This document shows, in pieces, positions 47,201 through 58,904 of a stretch of DNA of 64,000 nucleotides (its first letter is position 1; the number at the start of each line of letters is the position of its first letter). The stretch spans positions 6,027,416-6,091,415 of the forward strand of contig NC_033638.1 in NCBI RefSeq assembly GCF_001540865.1. Reading direction: 5' to 3'. The translations under genes and the position numbers were made by a program. The notes below the pieces were generated by a model. The model worked only from the letters and a program-made list of their open reading frames with translations, was not told the DNA's origin and searched no databases. Source of the DNA: Ananas comosus. Its lineage: Eukaryota; Streptophyta; Magnoliopsida; Poales; Bromeliaceae.

Positions 47201-47875
47201 ATTGCACGAAGAACCGGAGTACCGAACCAACGGTTAAGGCCTTGTCCATCAAAATTATAAATGGTTTTGTGTGGGATGTTCTAATCTTGGTCCTTTTCTT
47301 TTTGATCAGATAGGTGGAGGTGAACTGCCTGATGAAACTGTTCTAACTTGTTCTCGTGGCTCAGACAGGTGGGATTCTTTCATTTTCTAAGTCTGGCCAT
47401 CTTATTGATCTTGTTCTATATGATTGAGCCGAGCAATAGAATTCAGCCTTTTTATGGGTTTTTCATTTTATTATGGTAGCTTATTGTAACTCCTTATTAT
47501 ATTGTGATTTTCCTAAGCAGCGCTTTGGAGTTCCTTTCAACCTGCAAAATCGCGAACCTGACGATCAGGGCTGAACTAGGATGCTGCCTTCTTCATCGCA
47601 GCGGTCGGCTGACCATTGAAGGGTGCGTGCTGCAGTGCGAGGAGAACCCGCTGGATTACCTCTCCTTCCCGATTGTGAGTACCGCCACCGCATACCCTTC
47701 CCTAAAAAAGGGCCAGCAAGACGAGCACGGACTCACGGTCGCGCGCACGAGGATCGAGGGGGGCGCGAAGGCTGTCTCGACCAACGGGACTTTGGCGCTG
47801 CAGCACGTGCGCGCCATCTACTCGCGCACCTCCATCTTCTTCTGGTTTGAAGTTGGCGTAGTGGTAGATAAATAA
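44204..47875 (+). CDS. SKIP5: SKIP5 F-box protein, complete, 5 exons
   Basis: Exons 44204-44306, 45551-45695, 45781-45859, 47310-47368 and 47521-47875 have GT-AG introns and agreeing phases, giving 246 aa. Residues ~17-60 are an F-box (SLDDGCLMHIFSFLSPIP, ALVCHRWCFLACHPRLWLRV), which binds SKP1/ASK in an SCF E3 ligase. The rest looks like a right-handed beta-helix substrate region: ARPGDTILIAAGGNHV, IQIKKPLCLIGGGELPDE, AELGCCLLHRSGRLTIEGC and TRIEGGAKAVSTNGTLALQ. These phrases are the SKIP5 (SKP1-interacting partner 5) signature as I recall it. Exon 5 is clearly GC-richer than the middle exons. Intron 3 (1.45 kb) has no recognised gene. The substrate is unknown. The C terminus, ending VVVDK, differs a little from what I recall of the family. 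Confidence 0.92.
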
Positions 47876-49330
47876 TATATATGCTTCAGTGTTTGCTGCT
47901 AGGGTTAGCTTGTGTTTCTAACATTGTGATTTATTCGGATGCGGAGAACGGTGCTTTGGGTTATTGGATGGCATTTGGTTCATGTGGAACCATTAGAGTT
48001 CAGTTTGTGTATCATCTTTAGTAACCTCGAAGTGCCATCATGTAGATTTGTATCTGTACTACAATAGTACAATGCAGTTGCATATAAATTATATGCTGGA
48101 TTGGCGGCAGCTGATCGATTTATGCTGTCATTTGCTGCTGATACCTGCTGAATGCTTATGCCAACGCTCTTTCAGTGAAAAATGATATTAATAGAGTCAT
48201 TTTTACTAGAAATGGTTATGTTTTCTATATATCTTGAGCAAATTCGGTGGATGAATAGTAGTGTGATTGTGTGAATATCAACCCTTTGTGTGATACTTTG
48301 GTCCCTACACTGCAAGTAAATTCTCAGATAAGAAGCTTTGACTTTTAAGCTCAAATGTATACTCCTCACTTTGCCTGGATTTAGCATGATTTGAATTTAA
48401 GACCTAACCACTTGGAAGATTGGTTTAGGGGTAACAAGCATAGTTGTTGAAACTGTTTCTAACATTTTCTCAAAGTTAGTTTTATTCAAGTTTCTTTCAT
48501 AAGATTCCTTATTGAGCATCATCTTTGGGTATTTTTATTTTAAAAAATCAAATTATACTCATTGACAGTTTTTTTTTGCCATTTTCGATTTCACAATTTT
48601 ATCCTCATAAACTCTTGTGTATGTATATATCCTTTTTACAATATAAAACATTAGAATAGAACAACACCAAAAACTAATGAAATGTTTTTTGTGTTTCTTT
48701 GATAAATAATTAAGGATATTTGAGAAGTAGAGATTTAAAAAAAAAAAAAAAGAAAAAGAATAAGAAGAAGATAAAAAAACAGAAAGGAACACAAACCCTG
48801 ACCAATGTGAACTTTGTTCCTTGAAATTTGCACCCAAAAGCTTATGGGCTTCTTTGAAATCACTTTGTATCCTCAATGAGGTTTCATCAAGCAAAAGCCT
48901 AGCTTTTAATTTCATCCTAGTTTGGTAATGTGGTGAAAAAAAGTGTCATTTTTATACTATAGAAAGCCCAAAATTCTCAAAAGTGTTTTTAATTTTCTTT
49001 AGATTACATGAATAGTAAGCAGATTATGTTCATAAAATTATAAAACTCAGAACACATGAAGTTTAAATAGCTTGGATCAAATTTAATAATACCGATCACT
49101 GATTCGGATACTCTATCGCCAGAAATTTAAACAAGAGGTATATTTATCGATCTAATCACATTTTATTTTAGAAAAATAATCTTTTTGCTATAATAGATGC
49201 AATCTTATCATCCTATATATAAAATAATAAATTTCAAAATACTATTCTCAACTGAATGCAAGTAAAGTAAATAAATTATTTATAGTTGTACCACTTTATA
49301 CCACATCCTACCATAATAATTATTATATTT
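47876..49330. other. SKIP5 downstream, gene-free
   Basis: Positions 47876-48180 probably contain the SKIP5 3' UTR. The remainder is AT-rich, with poly-A/GAA tracts at 48736-48785 and no recognisable gene, RNA or transposon end. Confidence 0.35.
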
Positions 49331-49334
49331 TTAG

Positions 49335-49760
49335 TGGTGAATTTCATACAGATCTCTAGGAAAGTATCACATAGCAGATAAATCTCTATAAAACTTAAAT
49401 GATCAGATTTATCCCTTTGAATATTCTCTGGTTTGTAAATATATCTCTCCAAAAATTCTTGTTCGTTCATTGCCATTTGATTCACTGTTCATTTTTTAAC
49501 GGTGGGTGTGTAAAATGACTGTTTGCCCTTACAAACTTGTTTCTGCAAAATGTTATCTTTCTTTCTCTCTCTCCTAGCTTTCACCGCGGCATGTGCGGCA
49601 TATCTCATTTTTGCCGCGACCGAGTGCCTCACCTTTGACGTCGCCGACATCGTAGGTCTCGCCGTCACCATGGATAAAGAGGAGGGGGTGGTGAGAAAGA
49701 TAATGAGACTCACCATTGGAACACAAGTCATACTAGTGTAATAGCTCGCGCGATACGACA
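49335..49760. mobile_element. Half of a family B element with a possible captured fragment
   Basis: The left arm starts GTGAATTTCATACAGATCTC and continues with family B phrases (AAATATATCTCTCCAAAA at 49436, AACGGTGGGTGTGTAAAATG). After it comes a GC-richer block (49551-49741), open on both strands for 60-90 codons. The plus frame reads a hydrophobic stretch FLSLLAFTAACAAYLIFAAT, but no family is recognised. The expected right arm is missing, so the copy is broken. Confidence 0.45.
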
Positions 49761-51069
49761 AGTAAGTATTGTTGGAGACAAAAATTATAGATAATAAATT
49801 ATCAACAGAAATAAGAATAAATATTCAGCATTATCTTTATTAAATTTTACTATTTCAGAAAATGATCATTTCAAGCGTGTTAAGTTTGAAAAGAAAAATG
49901 ATTATACGTTTCGAGGTGGGGAAGTGAAAGGACATGGCGAGAAAGGTTCGAAAGATGAGATGAGTCGGTTCAATTCAAGAAAAGGTGAGAAAGGCGGTTT
50001 AAGGAAAGAGAATAGCTGGTTCAATGAAGGTAAAGAGTCGGACCTGGATTGAACCCAATAACGAGATAGAAATCGATTCAAGAGAGGAGAAGAGCCAAAA
50101 CTTGTAGACAGAAGGATGTTTAGAGAGATTAATTTGGAGTCCGGTTACAATGCTATTGATCGCACCAAATACTTGATGCTATCAAATTTTCTGTCGTTAG
50201 ATAAACCGCTTGGACCATTTTCATCCGTTAGATTAAACTATTTAACCAACCACCCACTCAACCCTAGGGGACCACTATCATCAGAACCGTGCATCACTTT
50301 ATCCAAAAGTCGAAAACTTAATAGCACCAATAACTTCATGCTATTAATGGTATTCTAGCCTAGTTCGATAAATCTCATAACTTAAATTTTTTAGAGGTAT
50401 ATTTGCTATTTAATATTTTTACAAAAAGCCGTATTCATTTATTCATAATTTTAACTACACTGTATACTTTATAAATAAGGACGGAACGAGGAAAAAAAAA
50501 AAAAAAAACAACAAGTGAAATATGTATTGGGATTTGTCCCAATAAATAATTCCCTACTCCAACGGTCGTTGAAAGTTGAAACTCCCTCGATTTGATTTTT
50601 AAATGCACGTCCCCATCTCCCCTTAAATTCTGGAAGTAGAGGACATAGTGCATTAATTATCCTCCATAAAAAAACTATATAATTATTATAAAAATATTTC
50701 AATTGTCCTTTTTTTTTTTTTTTTTTTGAATGTTTTGTAATTAATCAGATCTTTAATGTGAAGAATTCGCCTCTATCACACTGGTATCACATCATAAGTA
50801 ATAAACTAATAATATATCTTTTCATGAGATATAAGTATAAAAATTATTTGTTTATTAATCATGATGGGACGGGTGAATTCAAAGAAGACAACCTTATTGG
50901 TTGGGAATGCCATGTCAGCAATATAACGGATGCATTCTATTTTTTTTCCCTCTAATTTTAACTGTCGATAATTTTTGCAGTTATTCTTAATTTTTGTAAT
51001 TATTGATGAGTAACCAAATAATTTTTATAAGTTTAGATTTATTTCTGTCAAGTTTATCTTTTAATATTT
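49761..51069. other. Gene-free stretch with repeated GGTTCAAT-type motifs
   Basis: 49900-50110 contains repeated phrases such as GAGTCGGTTCAATTCAAG and GAGAAAGGCGGTTTAAGG, similar in flavour to the repeat at the right end of the window (63660-64000). A poly-A tract (50492-50508) and a T run (50710-50727) follow. No gene is recognised; the 80-aa plus ORF at 50116 has no family match. Confidence 0.35.
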
Positions 51070-51310
51070 TGTTGGTTAAATATAAGAGATAAGTTTAAAT
51101 CTGGTTCAATTATTGTTATTAGGATTTTGATTTATGACTATATATAGACTTTTCTAAATGTGTGAAAAATTATCCACCATCAAAATTTAGTTCAAGAATA
51201 TTTAATAAAGTTTTAGTTTTATACTACTCTCCTTTCAACAAGTGGTATCAGAGCAAATTACGCTTCCAACAAGTGGTATCAGAGCAAATCACGTTTCCAA
51301 CAAGTGGTAT
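51070..51310 (+). mobile_element. TRIM-like LTR remnant with tandem primer-binding sites
   Basis: A ~171-bp segment (51070-51240) begins TGTTGG and ends CAACA, like a small LTR. It is followed at once by AGTGGTATCAGAGC, the initiator-tRNA-Met primer-binding site of copia/TRIM elements. The PBS-bearing 31-bp unit repeats: 51243-51254, 51274-51285 and a decayed third at 51305. Another decayed copy lies at 51620-51645 (AAGTGGTATCAAAACAAATC). No gag-pol coding is seen. The second LTR is not certain. Confidence 0.5.
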
Positions 51311-51727
51311 TTGTGCTAATACCGATTATATAACTCAAGATCTAAAATAAAACAAAATAATATAGAGAAGAGATATTGGAGGAGGAAAAAGATAACTAAA
51401 CTAATAATTTATTAATAAAAAATAATTAATTATATTCTGGGCAACACCAATGCAGCCATGTCTACTATTACTAATTCATCTAATTAACCCATGCCTAACT
51501 TTATATGATAAATCGAACTTTTACTTTGAATAACTACAAATCTTAACCATAATCAAATAGAAGATTTAAACTTATCTGTGACTGTAACTATATTTTAATT
51601 AAGTTTGGATTATTATTCCAACAAGTGGTATCAAAACAAATCACGCTTCCAACAGTAATTAATTTTTAATTAACTAGGTCCTAATCTTCTTTTTTTTTTT
51701 TTAACTATTGTTGATTGCCATTACTAA

Positions 51728-53000
51728 TAGGGCTGGCAAACGAGCGAGCCGGCTCGTGTTCGACTCGTGTTCGGCTCGATATTCAGCTCGCTCGAGCTCG
51801 ACTCGAAATTAAATGAGCCGAGCTTGAACAAAATAAAAGGCTCGAAATTCATTTCAAGCTAGCTTGGTATTACATCGCCGTCACTCGCACTCGAATTAGG
51901 CTCGAAAAAGCTCGAAACAGCTATGAAAAAAAAAAAAAAAAATTTATCATATAATATAGATATAAGCTTGGGGTTATATACTATTATGAGTATGAGACCT
52001 GCCCTCTGTACTCATAAATTTTTAACGTTTGATTGATGGAATTCGTGGTTGGTATGATGAGTGTCCCATGTAGACATGATATGGTCCACCTAGGGTTTGA
52101 TGAGGTAGTTGTGGTTAGAATGTATGATCTATATGGGATAAAATGTATTATGGAATAGAATCTTAAGGTCGAAAATTTGATGCAGTATAAAGGAGCAATA
52201 CTCATAAAAGATATAGCGTTGGACTTATATATATATAGATATATATATATAGTATTATATAGTAGGGCGTAGAATACTTTTACAAGTATCACCAAGTGAA
52301 TACTTGGTGTGTTTTAGCCTTGGATGGAGAGATGGTGAGCTTGGAGATGATTGGCTGGTAGCGTGGTTGTGAGAGTGGAAAAGTGTTGATCCAAGCGCTA
52401 TTTGTTTAATCCAAAGTAGATCCAATGTCTAAAAAACGTGGATAGCAACGAATTGGGGATGATATTATAAATATAATGCATTTTAATTATATATAGGCTT
52501 TAATTAATTTGGGCTTTATTGTTTGGCCCATAAAAATTAAACCAACAGTTCAATCGTAAATTGAGACCAAACTCCTAATTACATAACGAGCACTCTCTTC
52601 TTTCAGACTTTCACGTTGCAATAATGCTAATATTAATAACATTCAATTTCCAAATCCCTACTTTTTTTTCTCTCTCTCTCTCTCTCTCAGACCCTCATCT
52701 AGTCAGGAAGTCACCCTAGCTCACATTTCTTATAATTATTTTGTATTTTGAACTATTGGACATGTTGCATCAAATTGTAGGTAATGTTCTATAAAAATTA
52801 AACTATTTATTATATAATGTCAAGAATTTCAATCGGCTCGTTTAGAGCTCGAGCTCGGCTCGACTCGAAATTAGGCTCGCTCGAGCTCGGCTCGAATTAA
52901 TTTCAAGCCGAGCTTGAGCCTAGATTTAGGCTTGAAATTAATTTCAAGCCGAATTTGAGCTGACATAAGCTCGCTCGAGCTCGGCTCGTTTCCACCCCTA
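51728..53000. mobile_element. Non-autonomous hAT element with GCTCG-rich subtermini
   Basis: The ends are TAGGGCTGGCAAACGAGC and the inverse of TAGGGGTGGAAACGAGC. A perfect 8-bp TSD ATTACTAA lies at 51720-51727 and 53001-53008. Both ends carry many GCTCGAGCTCGGCTCG-type motifs (51745-51935 and 52830-52990), probable transposase-binding repeats. The 1.27-kb interior is AT-rich, with a CT microsatellite at 52671-52689, and encodes no transposase. Confidence 0.87.
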
Positions 53001-53008
53001 ATTACTAA

Positions 53009-53393
53009 TAAGCCCCTATTGTAAATAGATTGGGATTTAACCCATTTAGGGCCCGATCGATGAGTAATTCACAATTTTATGTCGGAATCGTATAATAGAG
53101 AATATATCGTAATCGGCTTATCGCGATATACACATGCAACGTGATATTATATGCTGCACCTAATGCAGTCTCTCTCACAATACTAAACAGAGCTTAAATA
53201 TAATGCATTAAACGTCAAAGCAGGAGGTTCAAATTCACAATCTCACATAACGAAAGGGATTTAGAATTACTTCTGACACCATATTATTCCAAAGATGGAA
53301 CGACTTACGAGATGAAACACTGCAAGTGGTGGAGATGAGATTCTGGATTCCCATCCATCTGTGTCCCCTTCCCCACATCAGAAAATCTACTTC

Positions 53394-53426
<33 letters not shown>

Positions 53427-53775
53427 CATACATAAGGTAGTGCTAAAATGCTAAAATAATTGAATGCGTCTTTTTAGCTAATATACATATGCTCAAATTT
53501 ATATTTTAATAAAGGCTAAATAAATTATAGAAAACATTTTTCGTAGCTACTTGTTTTTTCACTTTTTTTTCCCTAACTTAAAAAATTCTATATTTTTTAT
53601 CCCCTCAACATCATTTAGCTCCCCTTCGTCAGGATTCCATCACTATTCCGGTCATTTCTTATAATTTATATTGAAAATATTCTTCAAAATAACAAAAAAA
53701 TATTAAAAAATTATTTTTTTTTTCTTATAGAAGAAGTAAGAGCAATGTGGTCATTTTTTCTGAAAATATTTCTAA
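53009..53775. other. Gene-free stretch
   Basis: AT-rich with a ~29-bp poly-A run at 53398-53426. A phrase block at 53570-53720 (CATCACTATTCCGGTCATTT) recurs at 59615-59720, marking another dispersed repeat. No gene is seen. Confidence 0.35.
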
Positions 53776-53930
53776 ATTTTTTTTGAGAGAAAGGTAGTAT
53801 ACTATCCGCTTCGTTTATTTATTTTAGAAATAAACTTATCTAAAAATATGAATCAATTAGGATTTAAACTTGGGACCTCGGTTACCAATCATCAAATTTT
53901 TTGCCACCTGCGCTAGAGACAATTAATAAT
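53776..53930 (-). mobile_element. tRNA-derived SINE, decayed copy
   Basis: The wording matches the copies at 13712 and 20962 (TATCCGCTTCGTTTATTT, AATAAACTTA, GGGACCTCGGTTACCAATC), with many C-to-T-like changes including in box B. TSDs are no longer clear. Confidence 0.72.
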
Positions 53931-54239
53931 ATTTTTAAAATTTTAAGAGGGTAAGATGTAAGTTTTTGAAAGTCAGAAAGAAAAAATAAAAAAAAATATT
54001 TATAAAATTTTGTTTTTGTAATTTAGTCTTTAATAAATTTATATTATTCTAATGTAATTCCAAACAATGGAAGATCAATTTTTTTCCAACATGGTGGCCA
54101 AAGACTGCCTACAAGTTGCAAAATCAAATGCAATTATATGGAGACAAGGTTGGTAAGCAGTAGCTATCTATATCTGGCCAATTAGTGCATGTTGAAAAAT
54201 TTTTAGTAATTTGAAAAATGTTTCATGCACACCTAATGT

Positions 54240-54575
54240 ACCTAGGGCTCGCAATTCAGCTCGCTATTCGCGAGCCAATTTATGTTCGGTTTGAAAAAAG
54301 TTCGAGATCGATTGCTCGTTTAATAAATAAGTCGAACATGAGCTAAATATTTCAACTTGCGATCTGGGATCACCTAATAGTAGGGCCGACAATCTAACTT
54401 GTTGTTTCGCGAGTCAGTTCATGTTCGACTCGTTAATAAATAAGCTGAACACAAACTGTATCTTTCAGCTCGATATTTTGACGAACCAGCTCATTTATGG
54501 CTCGTTTGAGTAAAAATGAGCCGGCACTAACTCACTCGTATTTGGCTTGTTGGCGGTCCTAACTGTATCAAATGA
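54240..54575. mobile_element. Decayed hAT element of the GAGCCGAACATGAGC lineage, possibly two tandem pieces
   Basis: Text such as CTAGGGCTCGCAATTCAGC, TAGGGCCGACAATCTAAC and GAGCCGGCACTAACTCACTC resembles the subterminal repeats of the elements at 38128 and 51728. The right end is GGCGGTCCTAAC. A small piece of the same lineage lies at 45015-45085 in SKIP5 intron 1. TSDs were not found. Confidence 0.55.
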
Positions 54576-54769
54576 GTGTGTAAAGTAAACACACAATTAA
54601 ACCGAATAGTACAGTAATATTTTTAGCGAACTATAGGGCGTTACAATATATATAACTTTTTATCCTTCTATAATCTGTATTTCACTATTCTGTGATTCGT
54701 AAAAATTTGTAAAAATAAAGTGTCATTTTGTTGCTCTATCTAATAGTAGGTCTTCACAAGATAAAGTTA

Positions 54770-55200
54770 ACATGCGAATCCTAAATTTTATCCAAATCCG
54801 AATGCGAACGGAGCGAATTTATTTGATACTAAACAGATATAATTTTGAAATATAAAATAAGAAATACAACAGATTTGGATTCGAATATAAATTTTATCTG
54901 TACCCAACCCGAAACCGAATCCGAACCCGAACCTAAATTAATTGATTTTACATTATATAATATATAAATAAATGTTTGATGTTATATTTGTACTTCCATT
55001 TTAAAATTTTAGATTTAATGTAATATATTTTGATATATGGTAAAGAGAAATAATTATTTCGGGTTTGGATTTTCTGCTTTGGGTTCGAATTTTAAATTTT
55101 GACCGGGTTCAAATTTATATTCGAATTTCGACTTTAATAGTCGGGTTCGGCTAGTATTTCTAAAAGTCCGTTTCGAATCTGGCCCGCTGACATCCTTAAG
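54770..55200. mobile_element. Family E hAT-like element
   Basis: Begins CGAATCCTAAATTTTATCCA and contains CCGAATCCGAACCCGAACC. It ends with CCGTTTCGAATCTGGCCCGC then TGACATCC. It has the same layout as the outer element at 22013-24762: CCGAA-rich left, AT-rich middle, TTCGG-rich right. Confidence 0.55.
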
Positions 55201-55862
55201 CTTGTATGTCATTCATTTCGATTGGACTCATCGAAAGATTATGAATAAAAATGAAACCATTAATAAGAGGAGGCGAGCTGTCACGCAAAATGCCACATGC
55301 GAAATGGAAACTCTATTCCATAGTAGATGAATGCCCGAGGATGTGCCCAAATATGCCATCTTATTGTGGAATTAGAGGTTTACCTGTGGTAGGAACCGCG
55401 CGCGATAAAAAGGAAGCACCAATCGTATTGCCTGTGAGCAGTGAGTGCCACTGAGCGAGCCACAATGCGCTCCGCATTAGAATGTTAAATAGAAAGAAGA
55501 GTCGCACTATGTGACGTAGACTCATGAAAAGGCCAAGTTAGCAGGCCTGTTAAATAGAAAGGTTTTGAATATGGGCGTGGATAACCCTAATTCTAGTCGT
55601 TGGCGGAGATCGTCGACAGTAAGGGTGTTCGTGATGGGGTGTTGGAGTGGCACCCTATGAACCCTCATGTAAAAAAACAGTTATTTACACTTGTTTTTAT
55701 ATTAAAAAGTTGATGTACTAGACGTGCTCTTCAAAGTTATTTAATATTTTACACCTACAACTGAGGAAAAAAATAAATTAATGAGACACGTGAATGTTAG
55801 TGGTAAGTAAAATCATAGAAAATTCACTTTTTCTTACCTATGTTGAGACACCTTATAATGTT
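55201..55862. other. Gene-free stretch
   Basis: A plus-strand frame of 67 codons (55251-55454) has normal-looking composition but matches no family I know and has no clear partners, so it is not called. No RNA gene or TE end was seen. Confidence 0.3.
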
Positions 55863-56818
55863 GGGTTATTTGCATACATGTTCCTGCAAACATAGTAAAT
55901 TACGGAAATATTTCTACAAAACGGAAACTCTATAAGTTGTCCCTGCAAAAGTCCTAAGTTATGTAGATATGTCTCTCCGGTTAACATCCGTTAGTGATTT
56001 GTTTATTTTTTAACAGTGGATTCATGAAATGACCATTTTATCCTCACAAATATATCCCTCCAAAAGTTTTCCTCTTTCCTTCTCTTTCTCTTCCTCTTTG
56101 GACCGTTGAAGTAGACGACGGCGGCGGCGGCGCGGGGTCAGGTTCGCTGGCGACGAAGAAGAGGGAAGAACGCCGGGGCACCGGAGCTCTACCTGGAGCT
56201 CGTCGCCCTCAACGCCGTCCCCTCCCTCGTCGGCCTCCTCGGCCACGACATCGCCGACATCGTCGTCGACGTCGTCTCCCTCTTCACCGACCTCACCGAC
56301 GCCGACGTCCTCGGTGACCACGACGACCCCATGCACGCCCTCGTCGCCGCCCTCGTCGACAACAACGCCCTCGAGCTTCTCGCCAAGAAACTCGCCCGCC
56401 TTTCCGAGGCCGACCCCGACGAGGTTCTTCTCCCTCGTCGGTGACGAAGAAGAGGGAAGAGGAAGAGGAAGAGGAAGAAGAAAGAAGGAAGAAGAAGGGA
56501 AAAGAGGAAGAGGGAAGAGGAAAAGGAAGAGGGTTCGCCACCGTCGCCGCCGTCGCCGCCGCATCTCCTTGCCGGCAACGAAGAAGAAGGAAGAGGAAGA
56601 GGAGGAAGAGGAAAAAGGGTAAATACGTCAATTTACACTTTAATTAACCATGGTTAAGTATTTTAACCATAGTTTAAAAAAATTTTCTAACAGATCTGGA
56701 CGGCAGGAACATATCTGCATAACTTAGGACTTTTGCAGGGACAACTTATGGAGTTTCCGTTTTGTAGGGATATTTTCGTAATTTACTATGTTTGCAGGGA
56801 CGTGTATGCAAATAACCC
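55863..56818. mobile_element. Pack-MULE carrying a CTNNBL1 gene fragment
   Basis: The ends are GGGTTATTTGCATACATG and the inverse CGTGTATGCAAATAACCC. Terminal inverted repeats run about 130 bp and are highly alike. The flanking 9-mers TATAATGTT and AATATTGTT match at 7 of 9 positions. The arms share family B-like wording (CCCTGCAAAAGTCCTAA). Between them is a GC-rich block with genic composition (56090-56620), in contrast to the AT-rich arms. This gene-cargo layout is the definition of a Pack-MULE. Confidence 0.82.
56172..56423 (+). pseudogene. Captured exon of a beta-catenin-like protein 1 (CTNNBL1) gene
   Basis: The plus strand is open for 84 codons reading AGAPELYLELVALNAVPSL, LLGHDIADIVVDVVSLFTDL, VLGDHDDPMHALVAALVDNN and ALELLAKKLARLSEADPDE. 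This is the armadillo-repeat core of CTNNBL1, a nuclear Prp19-complex-associated splicing protein. The reading stops at DE followed by GT, as if at an exon's donor site. A GAAGAAGAGGGAAGA direct repeat flanks the piece (56155-56169 and 56447-56461). Many expected residues are changed (for example Asp-to-Gly and Asn-to-Asp types), yet no stop interrupts it. It is a fragment, not a gene. Any antisense transcript could target the parent gene. Confidence 0.8.
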
Positions 56819-56999
56819 AATATTGTTTTACAGGTAAAATTTATAAAATTAAAATCTTTTCCCTTTATATAAATATATATATAATGCCTAAAAAGCTTAT
56901 ATAAAAAGTTGTTTTAAGATTTGTTCCTAAAATATTGAATAGCATATTGATATGGATATTAAAAATAAAAATTCTATAAATTTTAACATTACCTGATCC

Positions 57000-57026
57000 G
57001 AATCAGATCCGAACCCGAATTGATTT

Positions 57027-57070
<44 letters not shown>

Positions 57071-57245
57071 TTGATGTTACATTTAAATTTATATTTTAAA
57101 ATTTTAGATTTATACTGTAATAAGTTTTGAAATAGTATAAAGGAAAACAATTGTTTCAAATTCATATTCAAATTTCGGATTTGATTGTCGGGTTTGGATT
57201 CGAGTTTTTACAAATTGGCTCCGAATCCACGTTGTTGACATCCCT
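57000..57245. mobile_element. Family E hAT-like element, decayed copy
   Basis: The CCGAATCAGATCCGAACCCG left side, AT-rich centre with a (TA)n microsatellite (57032-57062) and TTTGGATTCGAGTTTTT right side ending TTGACATCCC match the other family E copies. Confidence 0.5.
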
Positions 57246-57488
57246 ATTCATGTGTGAAATTAACAAAATTAACGACTCTTTGACGGCGATGAATCGGAAG
57301 GGCATGCGTAATAATTTTGCATATGTAAAAGGGTCTTTTTGATATTTTACACTTTACGGCCCACGAGGGAGTTGTACGAAATTTCGAGTTTCAAAGGGGC
57401 ACCGTTGAAATTGTCCCGTACGGAAAAGTCTCGTGTAACGGTTGTGTATCACGGTTTCTTGTGGGCCCCACCAGAAAATCTGAACGTT

Positions 57489-57772
57489 ACGACCGCTTTA
57501 AAATCTACGCGTTTTGCCGCGTACTCCGTTGGAAATTTGGAAAGTGAAAATAAAATATAAATAAAGGGAAAATTTCAAATACCACCGCCTAGTTTCACAT
57601 TTTTTACTTTAGTATCTTATAATTTAAATTACGTCCGCTTTAAAATCAACGCGTTTTGCGGCGTACTCCGTGGGAAATTTGGAAAGTGCGAATAAAATAA
57701 AATAAAGGAAAAACTTCAAATACCACCTCCGTGGTTTCGCATTTTTTATTTTAATATTTTGTAATTTAAAGT
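57489..57772. repeat. Tandem duplication, period 142 bp
   Basis: The block ACGACCGCTTTAAAATCTAC to AATTTAAATT (57489-57630) repeats at 57631-57772 with about 90% identity. It includes the start of a family D element in each unit (AAACTTCAAATACCACC). Confidence 0.75.
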
Positions 57773-58295
57773 GTATCAATTTAGTACCCTGTGATTTCGC
57801 ACTTTCTCATTTTAGTACCCTTTGGTTTAAAGTGCATCAATTTAGTACCATGTGGTTTCATTTTTCTCTTTTCGTCAGTTTCTTTGTTAATATTTCGTTA
57901 AATTATATACAAAAAACTTCAGACACCCGACTCAGGTTTATCGAATATTTACTTTAGTACCATTTAATTTAACTTTATCACTGATTTCTTTTTCCTCCGT
58001 TAATATTTTGTTAAATTATATACGAAAAACTTCAGATGCCCTACGTAGGTTTATCGAATATTCACTTTAGTACACTTTAATTTTAACTTTGTCACTGATT
58101 TAACGCAAAAAATTAGTGAAATGGATAATAAAAAAAAATAAAATCATAATGTACTAACTTAATATATTTTAAACTATAGGGTACTAAAGTTATAAAGTGT
58201 GAAACCACAGGGGCTAACTTGATATACTTTAAACCACAGGATACTAAAATGAGAAAGTGTGAATCCACGGGAAGGTATTTGAAGTTTACCCTAAA
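57690..58295. mobile_element. Family D fold-back MITE, internally duplicated
   Basis: The left end is GGAAAAACTTCAAATACCAC and the right end is GTATTTGAAGTTTACCC. The left-arm segment CACTTTAGTACCATTT / TACACTTTAATTTTAAC occurs twice in a row (57900-58000 and 58020-58095), so the arm is duplicated. The right end abuts the family B element at 58316. Confidence 0.6.
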
Positions 58296-58315
58296 ATAAA
58301 ATAAAATAAAATAAA

Positions 58316-58732
58316 GAGTTAATTTCATACAGGTCCCTACAAATATAGTAAATTATAAATATATTTCTATAAAATTCAATTTTCATACGTTGTCCCTACA
58401 AAAGTCTTAATATTTTCAAATATGTCCTTATGGTTTGTTATCGTTAAAATACTATTTATTTTATAAGTAAAATGACCTTTTTGCCATCACAAATATGTCC
58501 CTCCAAAAGTCCCAACTCTTAATTGAAAAGGAATAGAAAGGTCAATTCACCTCATTAATTAATTAGGGTTAAATATTTTATCTATGGTTAACTAATTTTT
58601 TTTAACGAATTCTAACGGTAGGGATATATTTGAAAATATCAAGATTTTTGTAAGGGCGACATATGAAAGTTGAATTTTGTAAGGATATATTTACAATTCA
58701 CTATATTTGTAGGAATCTGTATGAAATTAACC
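58316..58732. mobile_element. MULE-like fold-back element, family B reference copy
   Basis: The ends are GAGTTAATTTCATACAGG and the inverse CTGTATGAAATTAACCC. A 9-bp TSD TAAAATAAA lies at 58307-58315 and 58733-58741, though in low-complexity DNA. Arms of about 170 bp are inverted copies (ATATTTACAATTCACTATAT and its complement). It is 417 bp and noncoding. Confidence 0.72.
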
Positions 58733-58904
58733 CTAAAATAAAATAAAAATGTGTGGAAACCCCCTCAATTCTAAGCGATTTTGAAATTGGTACCTCAACT
58801 TTATTTTTCCTGGATTGATGCTTTCTAAATTTTTATTTTTTTTGACAAGTGAGTATTGTTTTTATCATCTAAAAATTAGGAACTTTATCGTGAGTGTCTT
58901 TATT

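Noticed and set aside
46260..47270. Possible retroelement or gene in SKIP5 intron 3
   Set aside because: Some GC-richer text and short ORFs, but no motif, LTR or TSD could be supported.
49523..49741. Plus ORF of 72 codons with a hydrophobic N terminus
   Set aside because: Possible small secreted protein, but it lies inside a broken family B element with no family match and an equally long antisense ORF.
55251..55454. Plus ORF of 67 codons
   Set aside because: No recognised family, no gene structure around it.
56022..56631. Minus-strand ORFs of 112-180 codons
   Set aside because: Antisense of the captured CTNNBL1 exon and of GAA-rich DNA; the translations are acidic/Gly-rich noise.
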